A stretch of DNA of 64,000 bases from Daucus carota subsp. sativus (Eukaryota; Streptophyta; Magnoliopsida; Apiales; Apiaceae): contig NC_030388.2 in assembly GCF_001625215.2 (NCBI RefSeq), positions 26,648,558 through 26,712,557 on the forward strand. Reading direction: 5' to 3'. Both the position numbers and the translations under genes were made by a program. Below the pieces are notes generated by a model. That model saw only the letters and a program-made list of their open reading frames with translations. It did no database searches and was not told where the DNA came from. This document shows, piece by piece, positions 1-12,585 of the stretch. Positions within the stretch are counted from its first letter, which is position 1. Each line of letters begins with the position of its first letter.

Positions 1-767
1 TCACGGAAGTGTCATGTCAATGGTGCCGCAAAGACATGGCTGTAGTACCCCTACAGCTGGGTAACTCGGTATATCCTATATCTCTCTAAGGGTACAAAAC
101 AAAATAGTTTTCACAATTTAAAAATCACATGGTACAGATATTTCAAATAAACTGAGCAAATCATATTTTGTAAAATCCTTGAAAACCGCATAACAAATAT
201 TTCAATCTTTCAAAACAGATTTTTAAAATATTTTTCGGAAATCAAAACAGTCAAATGAATAGCACAGAATAAAACTTAGCAAATCGGACGGATCAAAAAG
301 GGACAAATCAAATTTATTTAATATCGAAAGGAGTAGCGCTGAATAAAAAGAGTAGAGTCCGTACCTCGACAATAGCTAATCGAACACTCACGAGAAGCCG
401 TAAATAATCCGCTAAACTCCCGACTCCGAACCTAAATACGAAATTACGGTTTATTATTAATCCAGATTATACATTAACTTTAACTCAGAAATACATATAT
501 CATATCAATACTTAGTAATCCTATTAATGACGTCTGATACGCCTACTTAGCTTACGACCAGAGTTAACGCATGTAATCTGATTAACCGAAGGCACTGTGC
601 TTTTGTAAAGGGCTGCATGTAAATGAATGAATATACCCGGGCAATAACATTATTACTAAAATAATCGTAATAAACTAATGGTCATATACGACCAAGGTAC
701 ACTGCCAGGATAATAGATTAAAAGACATAAGAATCAAAAGTGAAGAGTGAATAATTAAATAATCATG
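1..767. other. AT-rich flank without a recognisable gene
   Basis: No coding exon with plant-like splice signals was recognised on either strand. The first 100 bases are more GC-balanced than the rest and could be the edge of a larger repeat that starts outside the window, but no terminal repeat or protein remnant supports a specific class. Confidence 0.4.
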
Positions 768-769
768 TA

Positions 770-1050
770 CTCCCTCCGTCCCACCAGATTCTTTACAGTT
801 TTCTTATTTGGCCGTCCCACCCATTTCTTTACATTACAAAACTTTCCTAAAATAGTTAATGGGTCCCACCACTTTCCCACTTTTTCTTCCTTTTCACACT
901 ACTTTTACTCCACTATCTCTTTTTTATATATTAAAAATCAGTGGGTCCCGCCACTTCACCCATTTTTCTTTCTCTTTTCTACTACTTTATACATATTTCT
1001 TAACCTCCGTGCCCAAACCCAATGTAAAGAATTGGGTGGGACGGAGGGAG
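770..1050. mobile_element. Stowaway-like MITE (Tc1/mariner type)
   Basis: The ends are inverted copies: CTCCCTCCGTCCCACC on the left and GGTGGGACGGAGGGAG on the right. A TA dinucleotide sits directly outside each end (768-769 and 1051-1052), the target duplication expected for Tc1/mariner elements. The size, about 281 bp, and the CTCCCTCCGTCCC terminus are classic for Stowaway MITEs. There is no transposase. A 142-codon open frame across it is incidental. Confidence 0.9.
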
Positions 1051-1208
1051 TAGTAGTAATGATACCTTGTTCACGTTTTAAGTTTAACGCACCAAATCTC
1101 TCTCCCATGTCATCTCTTCTCCGTTTTCTCCCTTTTTCCTTCACTCTGCTTTTCGCCGTCTTTCCTTTACTCTGCGGCTGTGCTCTTTCCTAGGGTTATT
1201 AATATCTA

Positions 1209-1613
1209 AGAGTAAAGTTCGATGTAGACCATTTTTATTGGAGACCGTGGAGACCACTTATGTTCTGCAAGTGAAATATTGCATAAAAACATTGCAAAAT
1301 GTATAGTTTTGCACATCATGTTATACAAAATCATTATTTCACTTTAAAGTCTTGAATATCATATAAGTTTCGTATGTAGAACATTACAAAATGTTATATT
1401 CTACGAAATATATTTAGTTTGCAGAACATTGTTCAACTTGCAGAACATACATTGTATACTTATGAAACATAGATGATCTTCAACAATTTTAATGAATACA
1501 TGATATTTGTTGAACATATTTCACAAAATAATGTATTTTATAGTGTTTTGATTGCAGAACATAAGTGGTCTTCACGGCCTCCAATAAAAGTGGTCTCCAT
1601 AGAACTTTGCTCT
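1209..1613. mobile_element. MITE with about 60-bp TIRs and an 8-bp TSD
   Basis: The first 60 bases and the reverse complement of the last 60 match closely, from AGAGTAAAGTTC and AGAGCAAAGTTC to CCACTTATGTTCTGC. The 8-mer aatatcta occurs immediately outside both ends (1201-1208 and 1614-1621). Long TIRs with an 8-9 bp duplication suggest a non-autonomous Mutator-like or hAT element. No transposase is present. Confidence 0.85.
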
Positions 1614-1621
1614 AATATCTA

Positions 1622-2154
1622 ATATGTTTTTATATATAGGCCTCTAAGTATCCTATAACTAATATAACTCTAATTATTAATGCTAATCTTTGTATAATCT
1701 AATTACTAATTCTATTTTAAATCAAAATACTAAACTAATATTAATAATTCTATTCTAATTCAGATTTAAATAAATAATACGGATATTACACTAAGCTATC
1801 AGATACTGAAGTATATCAGATCCATGGTTTTGACATAACACCGTCGACTTGAAGGACATAACGCTCTAACATAACATTATGGATCTTTAAAAAAGCTGCT
1901 AAGTAGTCGCATGCCAAATAAAACGCAAACCAAACATTATAACAACCTTCAAGGCTAAATTTATGAAGGAATCTCAACATGCAAACAAATAAACTGGAAA
2001 AGTTGTATGGTGAGTTAAGTCTCTCCCTCTTCCCCTCCTCACTCTGGCTCTCGAACGCTATTTTAAATATATTTTATATAACATGATTTGATCTAACGTG
2101 AGTTCTACTTCTCTAAACCTAGGTTCAAAAATTAATAAATCACACTTTTTTTAT
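1622..2154. other. AT-rich intergenic sequence
   Basis: No exon, RNA gene or clear repeat was recognised here. Confidence 0.4.
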
Positions 2155-2157
2155 TTT

Positions 2158-2397
2158 ATATAAAATATACGGGCTTTTTGTTTTCAAGAAGCCGAAGCTG
2201 CTTTTTACTTTTATTTTTATTGACCCGTTTGTGTAAATAAATAAAAATAATTTTAAGAAGTTGAGAATGTTAGTTTCTCTCTCAGAGTTTCGGTTTACTT
2301 TCCAAACACTTTATTAACTTATTTACTTCTCACTTCTAGTCCATTATTTTACTTTAAACAAGAAGTCACTTTTTTAAGTTTGTCCAAACGGCCTCAT
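2158..2397. mobile_element. GTTTGG-type MITE copy, inverted orientation
   Basis: The right end reads TTTGTCCAAACGGCC, and the interior carries the family words gagaagc, tttccaaacacttta and cttctcacttct in reverse orientation relative to the copy at 16986-17213. The left end is degraded. Confidence 0.5.
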
Positions 2398-2403
2398 AGT
2401 TTG

Positions 2404-2560
2404 CTCTTTTATTCACACTCTCAATTCCGATTCACCCTTAATATCAAGAAAAGGAACTATGTAGATATTTGCGTTTTCTATCAAATATCCACACAGTCTT
2501 TTTTTCTTGATATTAAGAGTGAATCGGATGGATCGAAATTAAGAATGTGAATAAGAGAGG
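2404..2560. repeat. Foldback inverted repeat of about 157 bp
   Basis: The left arm (cacttctcttttattcacac-like, 2404-2455) is repeated in inverted form at 2503-2560. The shared core is ttaatatcaagaaa on the left and tttcttgatattaa on the right, together with gattcaccc and gagtgaatc. The loop is about 45 bp. It is a MITE relic or solo foldback. Confidence 0.65.
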
Positions 2561-2636
2561 AAAAAAGATCAAATCATGATATAAGAAAAATATTTAAAAT
2601 ATTCAAAACAACATTTAAGAGAGAGGAAGAGTATTA

Positions 2637-2880
2637 GAGACGTTTGGGTGAGTTTAAAATAAGTGCTTCTGGTTTAAAATAAATAAGTGGAGTAGAAGTT
2701 AGAAGCAAGATAAGAGTTACGAGTGATTAAAGTGTTTGGGAAATAAGAGAAACTCTGAAACAAAAGCTAGCATTCCTAACTTTTTATAAGTGTTTCTTGA
2801 CATTTTACGCAAACGGTACGAATAAATGTTTCTAACTTATAAATCGAGGAGCCGGCTTAAAAGTGGCGCTAAACACCCAC
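2637..2880. mobile_element. Degenerate GTTTGG-type MITE copy
   Basis: It starts with gacgtttgggtgagtttaaa and carries the same internal words (agtgtttggg, gctagcattc, agtgtttctt) as the better preserved copy at 16986-17213. The termini are eroded, so the boundaries are approximate. Confidence 0.5.
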
Positions 2881-3110
2881 GTTATCTTCTTCCGAACTTA
2901 CTTCGATAGCCTTTGGTTACGCGCGTTAATCACCCAGAACAGCAATATAACACAAATGATATTTATAAAATAAGTCAAGTAACAAATTTAAATACGGATC
3001 AAACAAAAAGTTATAAATATATGAGAGACCTATATTGATAAAATATTTAAATTATATATTAAATTATATGTTAACTCGTGCAACCGTGCACAACACAAGT
3101 TAAAATAATA

Positions 3111-3330
3111 CTCTCTCCGTTTCAAATTAGATGTCCACTTTAAAAAAATTACACAGTTTAAGAAAAGTGGATGTTCACAAATTAATTGTATATGTGGAGT
3201 GATATTGATTTAGGAAATATAAATAAGAGATGACTTTAGAAATATGATTTTGCATTGAAAGTTGTAGTGGACAAGTAATTTGAAATAATTTTTTTTTTTA
3301 AAGTAGACATGTAAATTGAAACGAAGAGAT
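3111..3330. mobile_element. Stowaway-like MITE, diverged
   Basis: The left end CTCTCTCCGTTTCAA pairs with the right end TTGAAACGAAGAGAT, and the next bases (atgtccacttt and aaagtagacat) are also complementary. TA flanks both ends. It lies about 170 bp upstream of the folate transporter start codon, so it may overlap the promoter. Confidence 0.75.
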
Positions 3331-3502
3331 TAAAAAATAAAATTTGAAAATTATAAATATGAAGTTCAAAATATAGATGGAAATTGCATGGCTTAAACAA
3401 ACCGGGTCTGAATTAAATACACGGCCAGATAAGTACGGCTGAGAAAAACAAAGATAAATTTTGGTACTAAAAATATATCTAGACTAGGAGTACTAAATTA
3501 TA

Positions 3503-6500
3503 ATGGCTACGTGGACATCAACATCATCGTCATCATCTTCTGTTTCAAACAACTCTATTTTCTCATGCTTTTCTATCCCTCCCGTCTTTTCTCAGATCTG
3601 CCGGAGAAACTTCACCCCCTTCGCCGGACCTCGCAAAAAGCGCCGCCGCCCCCCGCCGGAAAACATGTCCGTCACCGTTCCTATTTCCCCGCCGGCGCCC
3701 CTTCTCTACGATGACGATGAGCCTTTTCTGGATTTCACAACTCGTAAGCTATTCAATTCATTTCTTTGGCTTGAATGTTGTGTGTGTTATTTATATGTAT
3801 ATTCATATATTTTTATGTTTTGATAATTTTCTTGTGATGAATGATGAATTTGTATGTTTTTAATTGAATATCTGAATTTAAAGATGAAATTAGCTGAGCC
3901 ACACTTTGTAAAGTCCCTTTAAGTACAGTTATAGATATGATGAACACTATTCAATTTAATTTATAATGATTTGCAATGAAGCGCTACATGAGTTTGTTTA
4001 TGAATTTTCGACTTAGAATTTATATAGATTCGTAATGGAGAGAAAAAGATTACAGTATTTTATATGACTATATCTACTTGTGAATAGTATTTACGAGTTT
4101 CGGCTCAATAATCAGAAATCTAGAGTCGATGAAATATCAGATTTAATGAGCTGGATCTGTTGGGGCATATGCTTTTTGATGTTCTTGATTAAGGGTACAT
4201 ATTATTGCAAGACTTAGATCTGAATTGCGCTTGGCCTTCAGCTGTCAACCATATAGTTTGGCGTCAGAGTGGCTTTAGTAAATGCTAACTTGGAAAGTAC
4301 AGTACTTGTATACATAGATCGAAGATGGTGGAGTAATTTATTCTTCCTGTACGTAAGCAAGTCTGGGATATGAAGAACGTTTGCTACTTTCTAATCTAAA
4401 AGTGAAATGCCTGCAGGGAATAGGGATTTAATGACTGGACAAGTTGAAGTAGATGATACCACTCCCAGTAAAAATTTTCCACGCAGGAAAAAATATTCTC
4501 TCGGCCCTGTAAAATGCTTTGGTGTGGAATTGACCCCGGATAACATTGCAGTTGCTATGGTGTATTTTGTCCAAGGCGTCTTAGGGTTGTCAAGGCTTGC
4601 TGTTGGCTTTTACTTGAAAGATGATCTGCATCTAGATCCTGCAGAGGTATGTCATCTTCAGGGATTGTGTAGGTTGTGTTTTTGTTCCAAGGAAACTTAC
4701 TGCTCATTTCTTGTTGACAGATTTTACAATATTGAGTCATATAGAACATGCTATCCTGTGGTAGTTTTACTCATATTTACATATTTGTAAAGTCTTTTTG
4801 TGAATCTGTCTCTTTTTAGACCAGAGATTACGTTTTTTGAACTCATATTCCTGCACGCTCACAAAGTTATTATACATGGATTAGACAGCCGTGATATCCG
4901 GGTTCTCGTCATTGCCATGGCTTATCAAGCCTATATACGGGTTTATCAGGTGCTTATTAATTCCTGTTCTTTCCATATATGTGTACATAACTTTAGTTAG
5001 TTAACAAATGGTTTTCCTTTCCCAGTGATTCAGTCCCACTATTTGGATATCGCCGAAGGTCATACCTGATTTTGTCAGGACTTTTAGGAGCCTTATCCTG
5101 GAGTCTGATGGCAACCCTTGTTGATGGAAAGTATGCTGCTGCTTTTTCAATACTCATGGGGTCTCTCTCTGTTGCCTTCTCAGATGTCGTAAGCTTATAA
5201 CTTCACATTTAACACTATCTAATATGCGCTAAATGCTGTTTACATATAATATGTATTTCTTAAAGAAGCTGCACTAAATGCTCCCCCCCTTTCGGTTTCA
5301 CCTTCTTTTATGTTTTTGCTAGTGTATAATATGACCTGGAAATTGGTTTTGGTTTGTTTAACAAATGGGTTATTTTCATCTTTGCTAGCACTGCCTAGCA
5401 GGCTCAAAGTGACAAAGGATAATTTGGCCCTTCTCTAAAGACCGTACTGTGGATATCATTTTGTTTTTTTCTCTCATAGGCGTAGCATATCTTAGCCTTC
5501 CAGTATTGGAACCATCTTCCATAGTGGCAGTACACACTAGGTGGCTCATAAAATGTTCATCTTTTATTAGTTGTAGTTGAGATCATAAATCTCGTAACTT
5601 GGTTGATTATCTCCAACAAATCTTTTTCTTCCTCCTAGTAGACCCTTACTAACATTCTCGCTTTCTCTTTCTCATGGATACAGACACATGTGCATACATA
5701 GTCACACACAAATGTTTGTGTGCGTGTCTTCATACATTCCCCCCCCCCCCCCCCCCCCCCCCCTAAATATGTGTCTTCATACTTATGGAAAAGAAAATAA
5801 AAATCATGGTTTCTGGAATATGACAACAAAACACTTGCTCTCTTGTGCTTTGTGATATTAGTAAAATGTGAGAATTATTGTGTCTTATATTGTCTGATGG
5901 AAAATGAAGCATATTTTAGGTTGTAGATTCAATGGTTGTAGAGAGGGCTCGTGGTGAGTCACAAAGCATGTCAGGATCTCTTCAGTCATTATGTTGGGGT
6001 TCGTCTGCTTTTGGTGGAATTGTGAGTGCGTACTTCAGTGGATCTTTAGTCGAAGCTTATGGTGTCAGGTATATGTTTGCTTATTCTCATTTACCATAAT
6101 TTCCTAAAATGTTAATGCTCCTGGTCTCTTAAAAATCAAAATCTTCTTATTGCAGGTTTGTCTTTGGTGTTACTGCATTGCTTCCGTTGTTGACATCAGC
6201 AGTTGCAGTACTTGTAAAAGAGCAGCCTGTGATTGCCTCAGCATGGAGACAGAATAATAGTCTGGCTGATCCAGGCTTTCTTGATACCTTCAAAACTAGC
6301 ATTGTGGAGTTGTGGAAAGCTGTCAGGCAACGAAGTGTATTCCTTCCAACTCTGTTTATCTTTCTGTGGCAGGCCACACCCCATTCGGAATCAGCCATGT
6401 TTTACTTTACGTATGTCTGCCTTTGCCTTCAACTAGCTTTGTACTTACTTTTCTGTGATATGGTTTGTGGTCAGTTTAAAATTCCAATCGCTAATAACCA

Positions 6501-7303
6501 TTTATGTAGTATTTTTTGATAAACCTTGATATGTTTTACAGCACAAATAAACTTGGTTTCACCCCAGAGTTCTTAGGACGAGTCAAGCTTGTTACTTCAG
6601 TCGCTTCTCTTCTGGGTGTTGGACTATATAATGGTTTCCTGAAAAATGTTCCATTGCGGAAAATATTTCTCATAACAACTGTTTTTGGAACGGCTCTTGG
6701 GTTGACCCAGGTTATTTTTTTTAAAAAATATTTTTCCATTTAGGCGGAGAGATCTTTTATAGTTGTTCTTACTTGAACTTTATGGTTTCTCTATAATAGG
6801 TATTTCTTGTAATGGGAATAAATCGGCAATTCGGCATAAGCGATGAATGGTTTGCAATTGGGGATTCGTTGATTATTACAGTTCTTGGCCAAGTAATATA
6901 TTTTTACATCAAGCTTCATTATCCTACTTTATAGTTTTTAATCTTTGAATGATTGATCACTCTGCTTCTTCTTTTGCATTACTTATTAGCAATTCTATTG
7001 CAGGCTTCGTTTATGCCCGTGCTTGTGCTAGCAGCGAGATTATGCCCAGAGGGGATGGAAGCAACACTTTTTGCAACTCTTATGTCTGTATCCAATGGAG
7101 GGAGTGTTCTAGGAGGTCTGCTTGGCGCTGGTCTTACTCAGTATTTGGGTGTTACAAAGGACAGGTTTGACAACTTGGCCTTACTGCTAATTCTTTGCAA
7201 TTTGAGCTCCTTGTTACCTTTACCGCTACTCGGCCTCCTTCCACGTGATAATTCTGATGCAAATTCAAAGGTGAGTAATGATATCGCGATAAAATCTAAC
7301 TGA
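3503..7303 (+). CDS. FT1: Folate-biopterin transporter, chloroplast type
   Basis: Major-facilitator-like membrane carrier of the BT1/FBT family; the closest known relative is the Arabidopsis plastid folate transporter FT1, inferred to move folates across the chloroplast envelope. Nine exons join in frame: 3503-3743, 4417-4646, 4885-4949, 5026-5188, 5920-6068, 6156-6410, 6542-6710, 6800-6892 and 7004-7303. They encode about 554 residues, close to the usual 560. Exon 1 is Ser/Thr-rich and basic with few acids, as in a transit peptide. Exon 2 holds the conserved block [20 protein letters not shown]; exons 3-4 give [20 protein letters not shown] and the basic loop YRRRSYL. Hydrophobic helices continue to exon 9. 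Exon 9 is followed at 7271 by a strong GTGAGT donor, so the last 11 codons might instead be intron. Intron 4 contains a 25-base poly-C run. Confidence 0.9.
5739..5763. repeat. Poly-C tract, 25 bases, in intron 4
   Basis: An uninterrupted C run is flanked on both sides by the same word gtgtcttcatac, so it sits between short direct repeats. Its length may vary or be misassembled. Confidence 0.9.
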
Positions 7304-8043
7304 ATAGTGGCTCCTGTCTGCAACTGAGGCTAAGTTGTATACGTAATGCTAAAAACAGACTTGAAATACAATGAGTCAGAGAAAAAGGAAGATGGAGAAT
7401 GTAGAATATCTCACAGCTTTATGGAAAAAAGGTGATTTTCAAGAGAAACAAAGAAGAGATACTGTTGTAAATATTCAACCTAGTTTTAAAGTTAAGGATG
7501 CCAGTTCCACACTACCTGTTGACTAAGGATGTAGTTGTACAAGAGTCAGCTACTATCCTAGAGATAGAATTTGTCGAGACTCGTGTAGGCCATCACTTGT
7601 AAATGATATAACATCACAAAGTTATAATACCTACAACATTTATTTTTGTTTCTTTTTGGAACTCTGCTCCTTTTTTCTCAGTCGTCCGGTATAATTTAAA
7701 AAATCCTTTTGAGATCTAAATGAGGACCTGTCATCAGGTTTTGATGTTGTAGAATTTACTATCAAGTGCATGAACTTTATCTTCACTAAATTTATTAACT
7801 TTGTCGCACAGTTTTCTTGTGTGTTGTTGCTTGAAACTTGAAAGGAGTGGAATTCTGTACAGATACATCTAACGAGCCTTACTACTGATACGATATTGCT
7901 TTAGACATTTTTTACATTGAAGGGATGATCATTTTATATGTAAATATGACCCTGTGGTATTTCTGGATATAATTAAAAACTCATTTCATAGATTCTGCAA
8001 GACCAAGAAGCCAATACTAAAGATTCAAAGTGTGGAGGAAATA
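7304..8043. other. Downstream region of the transporter gene
   Basis: Probably 3'UTR and flank. No exon of another gene was recognised. Confidence 0.4.
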
Positions 8044-8336
8044 ATGTTCTGTTTGGTTAGGGGGAATAAATTTGGGTGGGAACGAAAGGAAATATATATG
8101 TAGCTATATATTCAGGATTCTGACTCCTTTTTTCTTGATTCACAAGAATCTGGACTAGAGCTAGGTTGCACAAATATGTAGACAGGTTCCAACTTCTACT
8201 CATATGATTCACAAACGCCATCATAACACTTTGTAGTCTCATCATTTTCAATGTACTCTATCACATCTTTACCTTTTGTTTTACCTTTAATTTTGTTCAT
8301 AATTTTTCATTCCATTTTGTCCAACCAAACACAGTG
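8044..8336. mobile_element. MITE with TGTTTGGTT ends
   Basis: The left end ttctgtttggttag and the right end gtccaaccaaacacag are imperfect inverted repeats. The interior is AT-rich and non-coding. It may belong to the hAT superfamily, but no clean target duplication was found. Confidence 0.55.
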
Positions 8337-8640
8337 CATCACACCCCTAAAAATAAGTTGTTATAGACATCAAACAGTCAAAACAATAGCGTAAGAAATG
8401 ACAAATCAAGCCAAAATGTTTTGTAGAAACATAAAACGCTTCTAGTGGGAATTAAACTCGAGATAGGTCTCGTTTGGATAAGAATAAGCACCAACACAGA
8501 TTACTTGAATTAAACTAGTATTTTATTAATTTTCTTGAAGTCAATATTATTAATTCGCAAATCATCAGAAAGTTCCAAGGGGTGGCCTATCTCTATGCCC
8601 TGCCCATGGGCCTTTTTGCTGGGGAGAATTCTGGGGCTCC

Positions 8641-9555
8641 CTTGCGTTTCTAGCAGGGGACTGAACTGAATATGCAAATTTAGCATGCTGAATTTAAGTT
8701 TGCTAGTTACTAGCAGGTGTAATAGCCTGGAATGGAAAAGAGATTTGATTGAGTTTTTTGTGAAATTTTAGGGAATTTCTGTGCATTTCGCTGGATGAAA
8801 GGACAAAGTGTACAGAGCTATGTACGAGCACATCGCCATTTCAAATGGCGTAGTGCATGGCCGACTTGTTCGCATGCACTTCACCATGTTTAAAGGCGTG
8901 GACCAGTACTTTAAATCTAAATTTTGAATAGTTTGCTGATTCTCAACCACAGACATCCTATCTTATCTCATCAGCCATTATATGTCATATTTCCACTCTT
9001 TCATTTCACTCTGAAATGTTCGCAGCATTTCTTAAATTTCTTCTTCAACATTCTGCATGAAGTTTGGACAATATATAAGCTCATATAAGTTTGATACCTT
9101 ATAGAAGCTTTTTCAACCTTGTAAATATTGTCCAAACTTTAAGAAAAATGTCAAAGAAGAAAATTTGAGAAATGCAGTGAAGAGCTTGGAGTGAAATGAA
9201 AGAATGGAAATATGACATATTGGCTGATGAGGTAAGATAAGATGGATATCTATTGAGAATTGGCACATTTCTCAAAATTTTGATTTGACGTGCTACTCCT
9301 CGCCTTTAAACATAGCTAAGTGCCTGCGAACAAGTCAGCCATACACTTCACCGTTTGAAATGGTGATTGGCTCGTAGATAGCAGCTGTTGCACACTTTGT
9401 TGTTTTATATGGTGAAATTCCCTGAAATTTCACAAGCTCAATCAAGTCTCTTCACCATTCCAGGTGTAATATTATTACACCTGCTAGTTTTGCAAACTTA
9501 AGTTCAGCCTTGCTAGATTTGCAAATTCAATTCACTCCCATGCTAGAAATGCAAG
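8641..9555. repeat. Large inverted repeat of 915 bp with arms of about 420 bp
   Basis: The left arm (about 8641-9060) reads closely as the reverse complement of the right arm (about 9120-9555). Shared words include ggtgtaata, acaaagtgt, gacttgttcgca, atgtttaaaggcg, ctcatcagcca, tatgtcatatttcca, ctttcatttcact and agtttggacaatat. The loop is about 60 bp. The outer ends are cttgcgtttctagca and tgctagaaatgcaag. A transcript would fold into a long hairpin. It is probably a foldback or MITE-derived element; no coding capacity was seen. Confidence 0.85.
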
Positions 9556-12510
9556 GTAGCCGAGTTTTGGTCACTTCGTTTAAAAAGGTTCAATATGAAG
9601 CAGAATCAAGTTGTTGGTATGAACATGTTGTCTACTTGTATAGCGTACTGGGCCAACATCGCTAATTCCTTACATTAGTAAAATTACTGGAAGTTTGATT
9701 GCCACAGGCATAAATCTCAGAATTTTTCTGATATTGTGGAATTCTGGTGTTTTAATGCACTTATAAAGAACAAGTAGTAAATATAGCTATTTTATGCAGG
9801 GTGGAGGATTTCCTTAACTTTAACATGGAGCAATATTAATGAAGTCTATAATCTTTTAGCAAAATCCAATCCTCACATCATTATTATGATTATAGTAGCT
9901 GTAGTTGAGATACTAGATAATATCTAGGGCTACAACCTCAACAGGTTGAAAGTAAATCAACCAAAACTAGGTCATCTATACAGATGCAGTGACGCGAATA
10001 CATGCTAATGTAATAATCCCATTGCATTCATCCATCTCTAATTCATATTTGCTGTAAAAACCTCTCTCTAATTAGTTTTATTAGTAGTTGAGTTGTATAT
10101 GAACATTGTATCACTTAAGATATAAAAAAAACCTCTCATGCGGCGTTATGCTAAGCTTTTGCAATGATTTTTATCTTTGTGGGCTGTTTTTATATATGAC
10201 ATCATGGAACACACTACACAGTCCTTGCCTTTTTGCTTAATTCTGGAACAATTGATGTGAAGGTTTATGTCATTTGTCAGCTGTTATTGATAGAAGTTGT
10301 TGGGATATTATTGGCCACAAATGCCAGGGATTTAGTTAATTGGATAGGGAAACACTTCGTTTTACCTGAAGGGGACTTGAGCTACAGCAACTAGGGTAGG
10401 CTAGTCCTTCCTCTCCCAAAAATGGAGTGGACCTGCACAAAACCCACAATCACATGCAAATGTCATTTATCTTAGTCCTTTCTCCTTGGAAAGGGCAAAT
10501 TCTGAATATATGGTCTTTAATCATAAACCACATCCCTCCGGAAGGGGACCTTTTCTGCAAAAACCTTACATATTAACATGGTGAATATAAACTCAGATAA
10601 CCTAGTTCAGGAGTGATTAGTACCCATTCTAACCACATGTATAGGTTGAGATTTTGTGCTATTTAGAACTTGGAAGCCTCAATAACAAAAAGAAAGTTAA
10701 GCTAGGATGTAGAGTGGGTGCCTACAAATCAAACTTGTATTAGAAAGAGATACGCTAAAAAAGTTCTTTCTTGAGACCTATGGTTTCACTTAGAAGCCAG
10801 ATTTGAAAAGCGGTCCTCTGTAGAAGTTCTGTAAAAATCATAACTGGAATTTATGGTGCAAGTGACAAAATATCATTTTAGTATTGTACTTGCACCTAAG
10901 TTGAACAAATGAGTAAAACCGAATCTTTTTCAAGTTCCTTCTCTTAATCTCTTTACCTGTTCCACTCGCTCTTCCATTGTGTGTTGGTGCATTGCTAGAG
11001 AGCTATAATGCGCTAAATATGGCAAAAGTTTTTGTTTTTTTTACACAATAATCTATGTTCTATTAGTTCTCTTTTCTTGCTCATTCTGAATGTTTAGTGG
11101 CACAAAAATATGTCATGGTATGTAAGTTGTAGCACTTGTATCACTCGCTAATATAGCTACAATTGTATTGCTCGCTAAATATGAAGTGAAGTATTAAAAG
11201 GACAAATCATATACTCAGGCTTACTAAATAGCACATAACTTTGCACTAGATTTGTGTGCTCCATCTGGTTCTGCACTATCTTCACCATATGACAAGTGAT
11301 TGGAATTGTTGCTTTAACTAGTTCCTCTCTTTACATATCTATATCTATATATATGTGTATTATTATATTTTGTGTGTGTTTGTGTTTTGCCAAACTATCT
11401 TCATTGCCTGGATGAGTTATCTGGATTCTTTGGTGTTTTAGGCAAGAGACCCAGGTCCCAATATCTGTTGTATGAGGATGTTAGAAACAAAAATTTAATT
11501 GTTAACCTAACTATCGCTGATGTGTAAATGTGTAATAGGTTAGAATACAAACTATAAGAAAAACCGATAATAATATTCAGGGAAGTTTACAGCCATTATT
11601 GCCAACTACTACGTAACAGCTCTGCTTATAATTACAAAGCATTATTTATTGCTGATTGCCTTGTCATTTTAAATCTTGGCATAGTAGATGTAAATTATTG
11701 AAGGGTGTGAACATCCTTGTTTGCTAGTTCCAACTTTATATCCATTATCCACACGGAGGGTTAATAATACTTCAGCTCTTGATAAGGGAGTATAATCTGA
11801 TAATCAAGCAGAGTTTTTGGCAATAATCGCCATATATGTGGCAATTAGTGTAATAACTTATTGCTCTGTTTCAATTATCTTGTCATGTTATTAATAAAAA
11901 TATATAGATGTGTGTTGAATTGAAGGTCTGGTGTTCTGGGAGTGAGAAAGTGGTTGTGTGGGGTAGAGAAGAATCTATAGTTGTAAGGTAAAAACAATTG
12001 GAGTGCATGTGGGATGTCTTGTGAGAAAATATTGTATAGACTCTCCAACTCCCTAATTAGGTTTTTAATGTAGTTGCTTATGATAATAGTGTACTAGAAA
12101 ACAAGACCTCCATGTGCAAATCATTGAACCTTTGAACAATGAATCTTGAACTATAACCATGTACAAATGATTATGCACAAGAAGTTTAGTGGTAAACCAA
12201 TATTTAATCGGATTTGGTTAGCTAAACCCCATCATGAAAAACAGAAGATAATTCCAGAGAGGCTGTAGATTAGTTTATACCAAGAATTTATAGTCAAGCT
12301 CTTATATTTAATTATCTTTCACCTGTCTGACCAAGTGGCTGACCTGTCTGGCAGACTTGGTGCTTCAAGAGCCTGCAGGTCTGTTGTTTTTAACATACAT
12401 GTATTTAATTAACCTAGTATAGAGCACAGTATGTTTCTTTATTTTTACAATCTTACTATCATAGTTTTACCGGATTTTTAGAAACATAACATCGACAGTT
12501 CTACTCCTTC
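9556..12510. other. Intergenic, no gene recognised
   Basis: AT-rich sequence without long frames, conserved protein words or clear repeats. Decayed transposon remnants are possible but could not be identified by eye. Confidence 0.4.
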
Positions 12511-12585
12511 AGCAGGGGTAAGCTATGTGTACATTTACCCTCTTCAGATCCTACTTTCGAGGGGCATAATAAGTTTGGTTTGGTC
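12511..12585 (+). repeat. Possible SINE fragment
   Basis: The words caggggtaagctatgtgtac, ttaccctcttcagatcctac and cgaggggcat follow in the order typical of the common plant SINE-like motif (ggggtaag, gcgtac, accctccccagaccc). It is short and diverged, with no clear A/B boxes or tail. Confidence 0.35.

Noticed and set aside
765-1193. 142-codon open frame on the plus strand
   Set aside because: It lies across the Stowaway MITE, is Phe/Ser/Pro-rich from pyrimidine-rich DNA and has no family-like words.
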